From: Centropus unirufus
Taxonomy: Eukaryota > Chordata > Aves > Cuculiformes > Centropidae
Direction of reading: 5' to 3'
NCBI GenBank assembly: GCA_013397695.1
Contig: VYZI01000085.1
Span: forward strand, 2,439,482-2,503,481
Length of the DNA: 64,000 nt
The translations under genes and the position numbers were made by a program. Below, in pieces: positions 45,511 through 59,949 of the stretch. Within the stretch, counting starts at the first letter, position 1, and each line of letters opens with the position of its first letter. The notes under the pieces were generated by a model. The model was not told where the DNA came from. It was given only the letters and a program-made list of their open reading frames with translations, and did not search any database.

Positions 45511-48500
45511 CTTCCAGAGGGGCTCATTTGGCTTACTAAACAGGCTAACCACAGGCTCAGGAAATCCTACATCCTCAGCAAATCGCTGAAGACAGCTCTA
45601 AATGAGTGCAGCCCACAAATTCACCCTGCTCTTGCCTCTCCCTAGGTGTCCGTCTATAACCTCCATGGGATAAAGAAGGTTGAGTTGGATCAATTTTGAA
45701 GTCTGAAGCAGCATGGATACTTTTACCTTCTTATTCCCCTCAACTTCCTGATCACTGAAAGCAGTTTATCACAGCGACATCCTGCTCACAACTGCTCTGG
45801 AAGCAGCAGTGCTTCCCCGTTGATAAATCAGCCGTTCACTTCTAGAAGGCTCCCAACCATTTCGCTGCTCCTGCAAACACAGACACTCTATTTCATAAAT
45901 GCCACAATACTCACACTTATGAACATATCCACACATGCAGTTTTTTTCACTGAAATAAATATCCCCAAACTAAATTTCTGGAGTGTTACAACGGAGATTG
46001 TGAAGCTGTGCAACTCTGAAAAGAAAACCCACGCTTTGGTAGACATCTTAATTATTTCGGTAGTGTCAGACAGAAGTAGTAACTCAAGACAGTGAAAATA
46101 ACAGATCAGCTGCACATTTAAAGCCCTTGTATGAAGAAGGAAGTTTTGAGTACTAGAAACATAAGACAGATTATGTAGAGAAAATCTTGCAGAGTCTTTA
46201 TGTGATTTTTCATCTTTTTTTTTTCGCTTGTTTGCAGCAAGGATGAAAGCTTTCAAAACATTTGTAGTAACTCGACACCAACAATCTTTCCCAAATTACT
46301 GTGCTGCTTCTGAATTCTCAACACTTGCCACAGAATACATCTACAAAGTTCTCTTGATGCTAGACTACATCAAAAAGGAGAATGCAAAAGCCCTGCAAAT
46401 GTGTTTTCTTAGTTATATTAAATACAGCATTTCTAATCCACTCAAAGAAATGAAGTGGCTACTATTAGCACGTATTTCCCCATGTAAAATATTCACTTCA
46501 TCATATTTAAGAAGTATCTTACCATATTATTTCTTTTTGACCAAAATTAAACCAAATCCACCATTTACTGAAGTTTATTCTCTTCGGTACATGGTAGAAG
46601 CTTTATTTTAATGTTTGCTTTCTTTCAAGTCATTCCGTTGAAGGCTCCTACTTGTGAAGTCTGAGGCCTTCTGAAGCAATCCAAATTTCATGTCCAAAAA
46701 TATAATAGGAAGCAGGAGTACATAGCAGAACCCCTACCATCAGCACCCACACGTCTGCCTCAGGACAGTTGCAGCCACAAGCTTCCTTGTCCTCCAGCTA
46801 AGAGGGATCCCCGTCTCGGCCCCGCAGCGCCTGCATCCCGAAGGCAGCCATTCCCCACAGTTTATGGGCTCACCCTGTTGGAGCAGCAGCAGATTCATCA
46901 CCGAGCAGCTGGAGCTCTGCCCAGGAAAACAAACTGTCTTCTATACAGAAGAGAGGGGCACGATGATTAGGCCCTTTCATATCCCTCTCATGCTGAGAAT
47001 TATGGAATTATCAGAAAACTGTAATCATGGAAATGTTAAACTAAGGCGAATGTATTTTACAGCAAATGAACATAATTATGTTTACCATATTTGGGCCCAA
47101 AGTTGGCTGGCAATTCAGTCTGTATATAGACAGCAATATCTGATTCACTGTCACAGGATATGAATAAACTGGAGCAATCCAGTGTGAATAACAGCCTGCC
47201 TCCTGTAACAAAACCAAACACCAGTGTGTACACAATACTCCAAAAGCACCACCCCATACTGCTGTAAACAGCGATTTCATGAATAGCGGTAGCTGAATGG
47301 TTTGAATCTTAACTCTAGAATTATTAATTCTTAATTCTTGAACGGGATCTTTGTCACCAGAGACTTTTGGAACTGTCAAGGTGCTTTTTTTCCTAACAAA
47401 TCTATGGTCTTAAATATATTAGATTATGCAGAGCTAATTTTGGTAGCTGATGAAGGAAGAGTGGTGACAAGAAATTTGAGATCATAAAGATTGAAAGAGT
47501 AGAAACAGTAGCATGCACATTTCATAAGCTTTCCTCATTTTTTCTAATAAAAAAGCTGCTTGTGTGTCTTGGGGACAGCATTCCCTTCCTCATTAAGACC
47601 AAAATTTATAAGTCTTAATTAAATATAGATGAGATTTTTAAAATAGCACTAACTCATCCTGCACAGTTGGGGCCAAAACACGATTGGTTATAAGATCAAA
47701 TGCAGCACCCCTCAGTTTATAATTCTCTAATACAAATAAAAAGGGAAAATTCAGCCAACTCTTGCCAACTGTAACCTTTCCCCCTTCAAGAACACCCAAA
47801 GCTTAATGCTTACCTGGTTTTTCTGCCTGCTTTACACAGCAGATGACTAAAAATCCTTCCCCAAGTTGCTCGATCTTTTGCAAATGCCATTATCAAATGG
47901 TTCGAACACAAGACAAGCCCTGGAGAGAAACGGATTCTCCTCTTGTCCTTCTTCAGCAAGCCCCCAAGTTCCAGCAAGGATCACCCACCTTCACAGCAGC
48001 AACAGCTCATCTCAGAGTCCAGTACCTGCACCTTCCATGAGCTGCTTCAGTAATCCTGCTTTCTATTTCAGTCTGCAGAATAATTTGTTGCCTTTAACCG
48101 CACAATGTACATGCCAAAACAGGCTACAGGTCAGCTGAAAACCTGGGGACTGAAGGCTGAGGAGCGCCAGAGCAATCCTAGCTCTTCTCCATCTGCTCCT
48201 CACACTTAAAAAATGGCTGGGTTTAAAAGAAATTCATTACTTGGCTTGTGTATTTTTTATGTTCTCTCTAGGAAGACTAGCTTGATTAAAGTTATATTCC
48301 TTTTATTAAGAAAAGCAGAAGCCTTGAATATTTTAACACATTTTTTGCTGCTTCTTTAAAAACAGAGTTAACTCTCTTAGTAACGAAGTTTAATTTAAAT
48401 ATACATAAATTTACACATTTGGAAAACGAATCTCATTTTTTACATCTAGTGTGGATGCTACCAAGGAATATAAATAACTTCACACAGGAGCTCCTCGCTA

Positions 48501-51500
48501 ACAAATGCATAGATGGAATTCTGCTGGCACGTCTCAGCAGCACACAAAGCTGCTCTAGCTTCCGGCTTGAAGCTGCTACATTAAGTATATGGCATGGAAA
48601 GGCACACAGCAGTCAAACTGATGTTCAGAGACATTCTGATGTGATTTGACTGATGTACTGTGATTTCTCCTGTAAAAAAAAAATAATGCATTGCTCTTAA
48701 ATTAAAAATTATTCCCCAAAGAACTCTCCAAATATTTCCCAATGAAATGATCAATTGTTAAATAATTATCAATCCTAATTTACAACATAAAGCCCAGGCA
48801 GACAACCTTAGCATGTCCTGAGAGTAGAGGTTCTCATAATTTTATATAAACAACTAAGCTCTCAATCATGGGCATGATTCGTCACCACGTTCTGTGCCAA
48901 AGTTTCTGCACCAAGTTGTGCAAGAAATGCTTTGCCCAGCTGAGGATACAAAGGGGCATTTATGCTGGTCTAATACAGCTTGAAAGAGAAACAGATGTAA
49001 ATGCCTTAATCCATGAACCATATTAACATGATGGGATTGACCTGTTTGGGAGAAATCAAACATCCACGATGAGGACATCTGAAGACTCAAGCTTTGACTT
49101 GTATTACTTGTTAGACCTTTCTGAAGGCTCACACGTGTGTTCTGACCCACAGCAGCCCACGGCGTCTCACACCTGCATCCCCGGAAGACCCCAACCTCAC
49201 ACCTACTAAGGACGAGCACTGCTTTCTCTCAGTATTAACAGCTGAGTTTTGTTCACAAATGAAGACTGGAAAGAAACATTTAAAATTCTAAGCGGTATCT
49301 TCTGATGTGTCAATTATACTTAAGAATTATTATCATCATGAAAGACTAGGCTTACATTATGGGATGTTTAGGTGATTTAAGCCATGCTGACACTCCTTCC
49401 CAGTAGCTTCTGTTGACAAAGGGCTTTCTGCTGCAGAAATTGCGACACAGTCAGGCTCTGCCAGCCAGAAGTCACTGCAAAGATGCCAAATACATTTAAG
49501 CAATGCTTCAATACCAGCTGATGCATCTGCTACAGATCTGGCCAGGCCCCTTGCAAATCTATTTCTTAAGTATGAGATTGAGAAAAAAAGCGACCTTTCT
49601 GCCACCAGGACTGTGTCCTGACAGCCAGGACCGCCCCCACTGGAACCAAGCACTGCCTGTGGCTCCTCTGGTACCAGCAAGCAGTGGTAGGGGACAGCTA
49701 CACCACACACCACTAAGCACCTAGTTAATGCCTGGCCATTTCTATTTTATTTATTACTACAGCCTCCCCCCAGCACCGTTTTTAGCCACTGCTGGATTTC
49801 CTCCCTTCTCCCCATCCCCCAACCTGGCTCCAGACCTTGAAGTAACCTTGTTCTGTCCCCCCCTCCTGCCCCGAGACAGCTCCATGCCTGAAACATAACC
49901 TCTAATCTTATTTTCTATTTCTAGCATACAATTCACGACCCTTATCCCAATTTTTTAAATTAAATATCCTCCATATTGCAGGCTGCTTCCTATGGCCAGG
50001 ACAGTGCACAGAGGGCATCATAATTTATGACCATATGTTTCTTGTTGAGGGCAATTTTATATGACTTTGAAGAGCTTTAGAAACATAAGTATTTACACAA
50101 TATAGGTTTAAAAGTCTTCGCTGAAAAAGAGGTTTTCAATATCACCGTCAGTACTCCACTGCAAGGAAAGAAGACCTTAAAACACAACAGATCCATGCAT
50201 CAGGGCAGTTTGCAAAGCAAAGCATTAACTTCCAGCACTTATTGATACTTTGAGAGTGTGGACACTAAGCTGAAGTCTTACAAATGGCAGGGTTTTATTA
50301 CAGAAGAAGCCTCCTCATCTGACACCGTCAGTCTAGGAGAGGACTTTGCTTAATCTTGTTTGGGTTTTTGCAACAAGAAAATATGTAGTTTGTTTGCCAT
50401 CAATTCTGTAACCTTTCGTTTACAAAACCAAGTGAAATAAAAGCCCACCGGATCGGATTCCACGGAGGCCCAAGGCAGTGGTCAAAATTGATCCTTTTAC
50501 TTAATTAGTATGACCCATAACTCTTTCATATCTTTATTAATTATACCCAATTTGTGCAGTTGCTAGGGCAAAACATTCCTCTGTGCACAAATTCTCCCAC
50601 CAAAGCACTTAAATACAGCACAGCTCCCTGAAGAATGAAAAAAATATTTTTTCTGTCTCCAAAGTGCTGGAAAACAAGAAGTTTCCAGGATGCTGGGAGG
50701 TTGCAGTGGGAGGCAGCCGTGCCCCCTCAGAGCTGCAAGTACCTGGCTGCCTTGTCACCAGCCAGAGGCTTACAGGCCTCTGCCTACACCAAAATGAGTT
50801 CTTCCAGGCCAGAGAACGGAGCGCAGAGGGAATGTCTGTCCTGTCGAGCCTGCCGAGTGCTCACCCTGCAGAGAACTGCTCTGGTCACTGTGCACTAGTA
50901 AATGCCTGCACCTACACAGTGAAACAGGAGTGAATTCCAGTGTACCAAAATATCAAAATACTCTTACCAAGCTGGTAGCCAACCTTGTGAAACAAGGCCA
51001 ATTATATTGATAGGACTTTCTGTTGATTAGTCAGAAAATAGTCATCCTAGGCCACTAATAATTGCCCCATGTCCTTTCCAGCATTATATTCAGTTATGGA
51101 CAATTTGACCCCACCAGCAACATCAGGAAAGGAGGAACAATCCTTGAACAAAGACACCAACTGCTACGGCCTGTTTTGTTAAGTTCATATATACCTTTAT
51201 CAACACATTTTACAACAAATACCATTTGTTTTGTGTTGCCTGCACACTCTCCCACTCTCAGCTTCCACCTTGTTCTCAGCAGGGCATTGCTTGAACCAGA
51301 ACTCAACAGTGCAAACAGGAGAACAGCCTCTAGCAATTAAGGATAAAGGAGATAACAAACATAAATCAGAGAAAAGCAAGAGTGAGAACTTTTTAAGGAT
51401 TTTAAAAAGGACTGGAAAACAATAAATATAGAAATTGTTAAGTCAAAAGCCATCTCCTACATACTTGTGGAACCAATCAACACTATGAAGCACAAGGCAG

Positions 51501-54500
51501 CACAACAACAGCAGCAGTGCAATCAGAAGCAGCCCGTCACAAGTTTCTTTCCTGGGCAGCGACAGAGGGAGTAACAGTACTTTCTTTCCTTACTTACTGA
51601 AAAATAAATAAAATGCCATTGCCAACATAATTAAAATCGCAAGTCAGGATTGTCTGTCCCTCAGCAAAAAAAGTATGTTATAAAAACATTTTGAATGGTA
51701 ATTTCGCCAAGTCTTAAGGGTCCATTTTTGAAAGCTTCTCCACCCCACCCCAAAGGAGGACTAGAAACATCTCGGGAAACCTCACAGAGATTCTCAAGTC
51801 AGTGAATGACAGCCACAAAAATTAATCATAGCACTAGGAAAATATTTGAGAGCATGTTTCAAAAGGCTGCTGTTACTGAAATGGAAATGGAAAAAGAGTA
51901 TCAGAGTATCACAGCACCGCTGTCCCACAGCCCAACTTCCAAAACATCACATTGACCAAGCATTCTATTGCTGTGGCATCCATAAAATACACAATTAAGG
52001 AACTAATATAGTACTGCTTGTTGATATAAATGTAACTTAAAAAAAATGTTTTCCCAGTCCCTGCTCTTAGTCTGGGAGATAAAGAAACAATTTTGGAGTC
52101 CTCACCGAGGTCTTCATGATTTCAAAACTGCTTCCACCCCCATCTTTCATGAACTTGTGGGAACACAGTATAGGTGCGTTTAGTCGTGTGGGGATATTCT
52201 TCATTAGTCATAAGGAATGAAAACCAAGTACGTACCAAAGTAACTCCATACTTGACATCATCTAAACCCGTTACTCCATTGGGAAAGGGCTCCTGGAGTA
52301 CAATCCCTGATGCATGCCGGAGATGCACAATAATTTGAGCCTTAGTTTTGGATAAAGCATGCAATAAGCATTCTACTCAGTCTAAAAAACCCTTCTAACT
52401 TAACAGTTTATATGAAACATTCAAATTGCTCAATGATTTTTTTTTTTAATTTCTGAAAGGAAATCTAAGAATTAGTAAAAAAAATGCCTTCCATTTAGAG
52501 CTCACCAGCATCACCACGTGACCTCATCTTAGTCCTAAGAGCAATAGTTACTGATTCTGTCAGTGCTGGAGCTTAAAGACATGAACCCTAATCACAATAG
52601 CTGATTGTTTTGTTTGGTATGTAACAATACTGTTATTAAATTAATTTTAAAAATTAACAGTTCCTGTTTATGTATAAGATATATCAACATGATCTTCAAG
52701 AGCACCAACAGAACCTTGTAAACATTATGTTTGAGACAAGCTTAGTGGCCAATCCAGACACTGCGTGCCCTCCTGCTGCCTGCCACAAGCCCCCGGAGCC
52801 CACCTGACAGCTCCTCTGCCAGGGGAGGCCACAGCCTGCTCTGAAACCCACCTCGCCTCAAGCGCCAGAGCCTGGCATCATCGACGCCTCCTGAGAGTCA
52901 CAGCCAGGGATCTTCCATCTGACCCCAGATCTAAGATGCTCCTGCAGATTCCCTGCTTTCAAGTTCTGCCGACGCCAGTGGGGCCATCACACAGTGGCTA
53001 TGGCTCAGCCAGATTGACTGGACAAAACTGATTGCCCACTGCTGCTCTGTAATCAAGATTATGGAATCAACTCCTCACACGTGTCCGAGGAGAAGCTAAG
53101 TGAAATTATAACTCAGGCAGAAAGTTCACTTTACACCTGCTCCACGAGAATCGCTGCGGTAACAGACCCTGGGGAACAGTTCACTGCTTGGAAGGAGGCT
53201 CACTACCAGGCTCCAAGATCCAAGGCTCCAACTTCTCCCACAGAAGTGCTCTTCATTTAGAGAACACCTCTTCATCCACATTTTTTCCCTGTTAGGCAGC
53301 ACACGCTCCAGAATCACTGATGGCAGCAGAAAGCACAAATCACTTGGGCGCAACCAAACGTCTCGCAGACTTTGGTAGGAAGGACCAGATTCACTCCTGC
53401 AAGCCTCACCGAGGTGCTCCGAGATCTGGTTTTACCCACAAGGAACACAGACAGGCAGCAGTACCTGCTGTGTGCACATCGCACCACGTACCTTCTCCTT
53501 TATCAGGGAAGACGGATGCCAGGGAGTCGTTGGCTCCGAATTTCTGCAGCTGGAGCAGACCATGCCATTCTTAGCATTTACTGCTTTATTAGGAACAATG
53601 TGTGCTCCTGTATTTCTGTGCAGCAGGAGGGTCTGAGCAGTGCCTCAGCTGCAGGGACACTGACGTCCATCCAAACTGGGTTTGGAACAACAGGAAATCT
53701 TTCACATTTTCGGCACAGCACACTTTTCTCTCCCCATCTTTCAGCTGACATTCCAATCCTCACTGTGTAATACATACAACCAGGAGAGTTCTAAATGTGA
53801 ATTAAAGTGTAGGGCAGGAAAACAAGCAGTAAAAGTAGGAACAAAAATAATCAGAGAGAGAAAAGGAGAGTGACTGGATTCAGCAGTGTAAGAAAAGGTG
53901 GTGATTGTGGCCTTGGCAATGAAACTATCATTTTCTTTACAGTGCATCAATACGATGCTATTCAAAATTGAGACTGAACTATATTTTAGGGCTGTAAAAT
54001 GCTATTAGTAAGGCATTCTGCTGCATTTTGAGTGGCTGCATGCATATCAGCAGATCATTTTAAGCAGTAAAGCCACTTGTAAAATGGAGTCTTACCGCCT
54101 CTTACAGCGAACGTGTTATTCTCTGCCTGGAATAGAAAGTTGTTCCACAGACCACTTTTCCTATTTTTCAGGTGATTATGCTGGCATTTCTCTGCTTCTG
54201 AACTTGAAATAATGGATTTCTATGGGTCAGAAGCAGTACATATTCACTAATAAAGGCAATTTCAATGTATTTATTATGCATACTATACTACTAAGTTCTG
54301 GAAGAGAACTACTCAAGACAAAACAACCATGAAAAAGCCTTGTGGCATCTAGGCTTTACAACATGTCAATGCTGTAAATGCCCGACTATCTTACCTACAG
54401 TTATGCCAAATTTAACTTGTTATTTGGAAGTGATCAGGAGGTTTTTTACCTAATGACCTGATCATTCTAAAAGATTACCCTGAAAAATCCCAACGATTAC

Positions 54501-57500
54501 TCACTGAGTTTATGACTGAGTAGTCACTTCGCTATGTTCCTTACCACAGCTTTCAATACGAAGGTATTTAACAAGAAACCAAAAGCCTTGAACAGAGAAA
54601 AGAAAATAAACAAGAAAAGAAGACAGCAGAAGGTGAGGCAGCAGGAGTAAGCCACAAGTAGCTGCCACACAACCTACAGCTCACCACCAGGCTGAGCTGA
54701 GGCAGCACCTTCCATATGGGAGAACACAAGTGGCAGGGTTAGAAAAAACAAATCGTTTCACCAGTGTAAAATGAAACAATTCTCCCCTTCACATCAACTA
54801 CAAAGCATCAGTTTCAAAGCATTACTGCTTAAAGACTTATCTCTTACCTAAAAGACACAGAGGACTTATCAGTGCTGGAATACACAGTGGTTCTGAGAGA
54901 GCATTTTTGCATTTGTGGGCACATACTGGCCTACATAAGCCAATTTGTCAAATGCTTCCCTTCTCTCAGGGATATTCTACAGCTGCAATTACTATTCCCT
55001 GCTTTATTTCAGGTGTGAAGTGGCTCTTCTGACATCCCCATGTTTGGACCATTTCAGATGGAGCATGGTCCCTCACAATAGCACCATTCGGCCAAAGCAC
55101 AACCTGCCTGTGACAGCACGAGGTAAGTGAAAGCCAAGGAAACACACGTTTTAAGTCAAGAGTGTGGGGTAAAGCAAGGAAAACGCCCTCACAACACAAA
55201 CCTTTAGAGACTGCTAAATAAGGGACAAAAATTGCACTAAGTCAACAGCGCTCTGAGGCACAATCAGTTTTCTGTGTGCTATCAGGCACTATAGTCAATA
55301 TTCACACACATCCAGTTGCATAGTATTTGCTTGGAATCTACTGTTCTAAATTACAGCAGTTTAACGTTGCTCATATTAGGACTCATTTTCGAGAAAAATA
55401 TTTAGCATAGACATAGCAGGATGCCCTACATTAATATGATAATTTATTCCTCAATACACTGAAAAATTGGATCAAAATACAGTGTTACCTTCCTATCTAC
55501 GCTTGTAATTATGAGGCTGTATCACTTACACAACCTTAAGCTAAAAGGAAAAGGAGCATAATTATATAGTGTAGAAAATTCCACAAACTATACTTACCCT
55601 TGTTTTTCTTGATGTATGATTTAATGTGCAGAGAAAAACAACCAACAGAGATGAGCAACTTGTGCTCCAAAACAGAATATATCAAATAGCATATGCAAGG
55701 AAGACACAATATATTCTTTCCCCGAAACCACAAGAATTTTTTAAAAGCAACTGCCTCATCTGTGCTAAAAGAATTTCAGAACAAAATACAGATACAACTT
55801 TTCAGCAGAAAGCAACCAAAATACATAGTTTTCTCCTGTTTCAGGATGGAACTTAGAAAATCAGTAACAAAAGACTATCAGAGAGAAAAAAGCATCCACT
55901 GGCTGCACAGTGAGGCTGAAAAAGCCTGTAAAAATGCGAATGTCTCAGCAAAAAAGAACAAACAAACCACAACTTAATGCCAAGTCAAATTTTATCAGCC
56001 ATGTTAGCAGGAGGCTTCATCTATTGCAATGCACAAAACTGAGGGCCAAGAATTCGAGTGGAACACACAGCATAAGGTGCTGAAACACAAGAGAAGGCAG
56101 AGTCTAGACAGACTTTTCCATCAGTAATCCCACAAGGCACAGAGGAAGTATAAGCACATGTTAAAACACAAAACAATAAGTAAGAGGGTAAGGGCAGGCG
56201 ATTCTGAAAAGACCAATAGCAACGTGCTCCTCTATAGATATTTCCTCAGAAACCGACTCGAGAAGTTTGGTTTAAAGCCACACTGAATTGTCACCAAACC
56301 CCACGTGTCCATGTACTGCACAAGCAAACCGTGCAGCTGTTTAAGAACAAATTAAACTGAATATATTGTCCTTTTAAAGCCAGCGGAGCTATTCAGCCAT
56401 GAACTCCGTATCTGTAAGCCACAGCAATTCACACAGCCAGCATTCAGGCCACAGTGTGAGGAGTTAAAGCGTTCTCTTCAGGAAAGCATCCAGAATCAAG
56501 GACACCACGAAAGGCTCTGGAGTAGTAAGTGATGTCTGACCAACAATGACTTAAACAGCATTAGGGATTCAGTGACAAAAACACCTCCTGATGCTTGGAA
56601 GACAGCAGCTATGATTTGAAAGGGATCTCGTCAGCCCTCCTAGTCACCCTGATATGGAAAGGGAAGGCAGAGTGAGAGGAGAGCTGGAATCTGTTAACAC
56701 ACATTTAGGGGAAATATAATTAAGAGGCAAATCACGATCTGCAATTCATTTGTCTGACTGTATCAGACAATCCTAATCAAACCTCTGAAAACCCAGCTGT
56801 TCCAGAAACTAAAATGGAAAAAAGTCTTTTCCTGCTGTGTCTCCAAAGGAAGAAAATGCACTTCTCCCAAAAAAAACATCTCACTAAATCTTGCGTGTCA
56901 ACTCCAGATTTACTCTATCATTCCAACCCGTCACCACAAAAATGTAACATTCCTATATAAAAACAAAAAATGTATCATTAGTGGTTTTCAACAGATTTCA
57001 TGTCCAGCAACATCTGCAGAGCAATAGATTTCACTCAACCAGACCAGGATCTTTTCTAACCACAAAACCAAGCAACAGATTCATTTCAAAATAGCACAGG
57101 TCAGACGCACCACTTTTCCACACGGATAAAGGGGTAAGTGCACTTGACCAAAGGCTGCCAAACCAGACTATTTGCTGTCCCATGACCCATTACTTTTGCA
57201 GTTTTAAGACCAAATATTCAATGACAGGTAACATTTAAATTAGGGTGGATAACTTCGATCTGTGGAATGGCATTGTTAAGAACTTGGGAACAAACATGCA
57301 TTAAATTCATGGCCAAGTTTTATATAAAAGGTTTGCTAATTACTGCAGTTATTCTGTAATAACTTGCCTCAAACTTCACCACACTGACTCTTCTTTGGGC
57401 CTGAAATGAGCTCAAATTGCTGAATTCGACATCACAATCTGTTGCCCTGGAACTTATTGCAATGATTAGACAAAGAAGTTTATTGAAATCTAATAGGATT

Positions 57501-59912
57501 GCCTCAGAGAAAATGTTTTCATTCTTTTCCCAAAAGCAACATAAGACAGAAAGACTGGAAGGTTTTCAACTGAGTCCAACATTCTAGTACAGAACCATGC
57601 ATGTTCCATATAACAGTGGACGTGCTCTTTCTTCAGGGTTCTGTTCTGCAATAGGCATTTTCTCCCAGCACCCCATTTTTTATCAGCATGGAAGTCTCTC
57701 AAAAAACATGAGCCACCAAATTAAAAGTCCACTTACATTTGCATTAATTTAGGAAATGAAATTTTCAGCTCACATACCCTGCTCTCTTATAGAGAAACCT
57801 CAGCAGCTTCTCTTCAGGAAGAGCTGAAACAGCAGTACAAGCTATAATTCTGCCAAAGCCTTTCCCTTGCTTGTATCACAACTTGTGCATCCACACTGGT
57901 AGCTGGCCAGGAAGGCGGCTCATTTGTACTCCACTGAGTTAGCAAGGTACGCCCAGTTTGCTCTCTGTAGGTGAAGAATGTACAAGCATCCGCTCAAACC
58001 TCTGCTTTCCTGCCGACAACAGCAGCAGCCTGGCACTCTTCATCATTTCATTTGCACTACTCAGAAGTGAACTCTGAAAAAGAGAATTCTTATCACCACC
58101 AAATCTTACGCATCTCTTCAATTTTGGTTTATTTAATAAATTAAAGATTTTAGCTTTTCTAAATGACACACCCATAGTTAGTGGCAGACCTATTTTTTAG
58201 CACCTTATTAAAGCTCCCGATTGCATTATCTGCTTGCAAAGGTTCAGCATAAGGAAAAAGGGTATATATTATTGCCTTACTATTTAAATATTTTCAAACT
58301 GTGTGGCTCAGCCAAAAAACCACAACTATCTAATGACATTTGGTAAGAGGCTGAATAAAGTTTATTCTGGAGCTATGAAACATGTACTGATGAAGCTGGA
58401 TTCTGTAACAACATATTTGCATTTATTTTGTTTTATTTAACACTATTTTACATTATCTGGCTTCTAATTTCTGTTTGGTAGAAGAACTGCAGACCATTCC
58501 ACAGCAGGCAACATTGCTATTCTCTCCTCCCACCCTAAGAAGTGTCCTATCCTCAGGATCTTTCCATCTTTTACCAAATACAGGTGATATAAATTGCTGC
58601 ATTCTTTTTTACCTCCATTTGACAAACATGGTTGCTTCTAAGCAACTGGAGATGACAAACTCATGCCACGTTGAGGTTACCCTGCAAGATGGATGCAGAA
58701 GAACACACAGAGCTGGAAGAATGAAGTGTTTAGGTAGCTTCTTCCTTCTTGTACTCTTCTTTCTTCTCCACGGTACCATCTGGTACCAGACTTGCACGCA
58801 GCTTTCCAAGAAAATTTTTTAAATAGTCAACAGCAAGAGATTATGCCCCTCAAATCTTTTGGAGTCTGACACAGAATTACCTTCATACAGGTGATCTTTC
58901 CTGTGTGTGCTCAGTCTTTTACTCCAGTTGCGAGGATGCAGACACGAGAAAAGTCTTTCAACAAGAAGAGTTCCTGTGTCCTCCTCCCCAGCCACTACTT
59001 TTCAGCATTACTGTTATATGCTGGGCCATATAAAAAGAACGCCCAGCTTTTTCAGGTCAAGATTGACAGCTTCAAGTATTTTTAAGGAGCTTTTTAAAAT
59101 ATTACCTTGTACTTAAGACTCTTAAGAAGCCACACTTGACTTCTCCAGATTTTTCTGGAATGAGAGCTGCAGACATTCAGGTGCTTTATCTTTCTCTGGG
59201 GAAGCTCTTTTGCTTGGACTCAAACTGTTCTTCTAAGCCACACCCAGACAAGCTCTGTTATCTGTACAGAAAAGCAGGAATTTCAACTTTAATAAATAAA
59301 AAAAATGCTCAGGAACATTGCTCTGAATCTGCTGGTATCAGACAGCCCATGTGGACATACTTCCAAGGATCTAATTATACCTCAGTAAATCCAGAGGAAT
59401 TCCCAGTGCCATCCAGACACTCAAACGCACCAAGTTATCACAGTGAGGTAATCTACTTGGGAAACTAAAAACACTGACAGGATCAAGGACATACTCCATC
59501 GCTAGGTAACTGTCACATGAACGAATTCCACTGGGGATGCCTGTGGAGAAGTGGAAAAAAAGGTCCATCACCGTCCTTTATTCCTACTGTTCTACCCCCT
59601 CCTCTACAACATGTTCCATACGCTGCTTTAAAGTTCCCAAAATGCAGCATCTCAGAATAAAGCACTGAAGAACCAAAGTTAAATAATACTTCTGCCACAG
59701 GAAACAAACTTGCCCCTGCATTCAGAAACTGTTGAGGCTGAGAAGTTGTGTTCTATTCCCAGGTGGCAGAGTTTGCTGCATAGAGCCCGTGAGGAATTTT
59801 CTGCCATCACAGTACCACTCCAGTGTCGACTTTGAGTGCACCACTGAACAGGAATCACACCTAAAACACTGTTGTTAAACAACCAGCTGATGTGTTCCCT
59901 TGTACCTTCCGA

Positions 59913-59949
59913 ACCAGTAACAAATACAGACCAATAACAAATATAGACC
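59913..59949. repeat. 17-bp tandem duplication
   Basis: ACCAGTAACAAATACAG is followed directly by ACCAATAACAAATATAG and a third ACC: two 17-base units with three differences. Confidence 0.75.

Noticed and set aside
46228..46611. A 127-codon plus-strand open frame in the GARRE1 leader intron.
   Set aside because: No recognisable domain, and it starts from a non-ATG codon in AT-rich sequence. Chance open frames of this size are expected in 28 kb.
58475..58822. A 115-codon plus-strand open frame with a hydrophobic stretch (FFLLVLFFLLHG).
   Set aside because: AT-rich intron, poor codon character, no promoter or splice context; hydrophobic runs arise easily from T-rich sequence.
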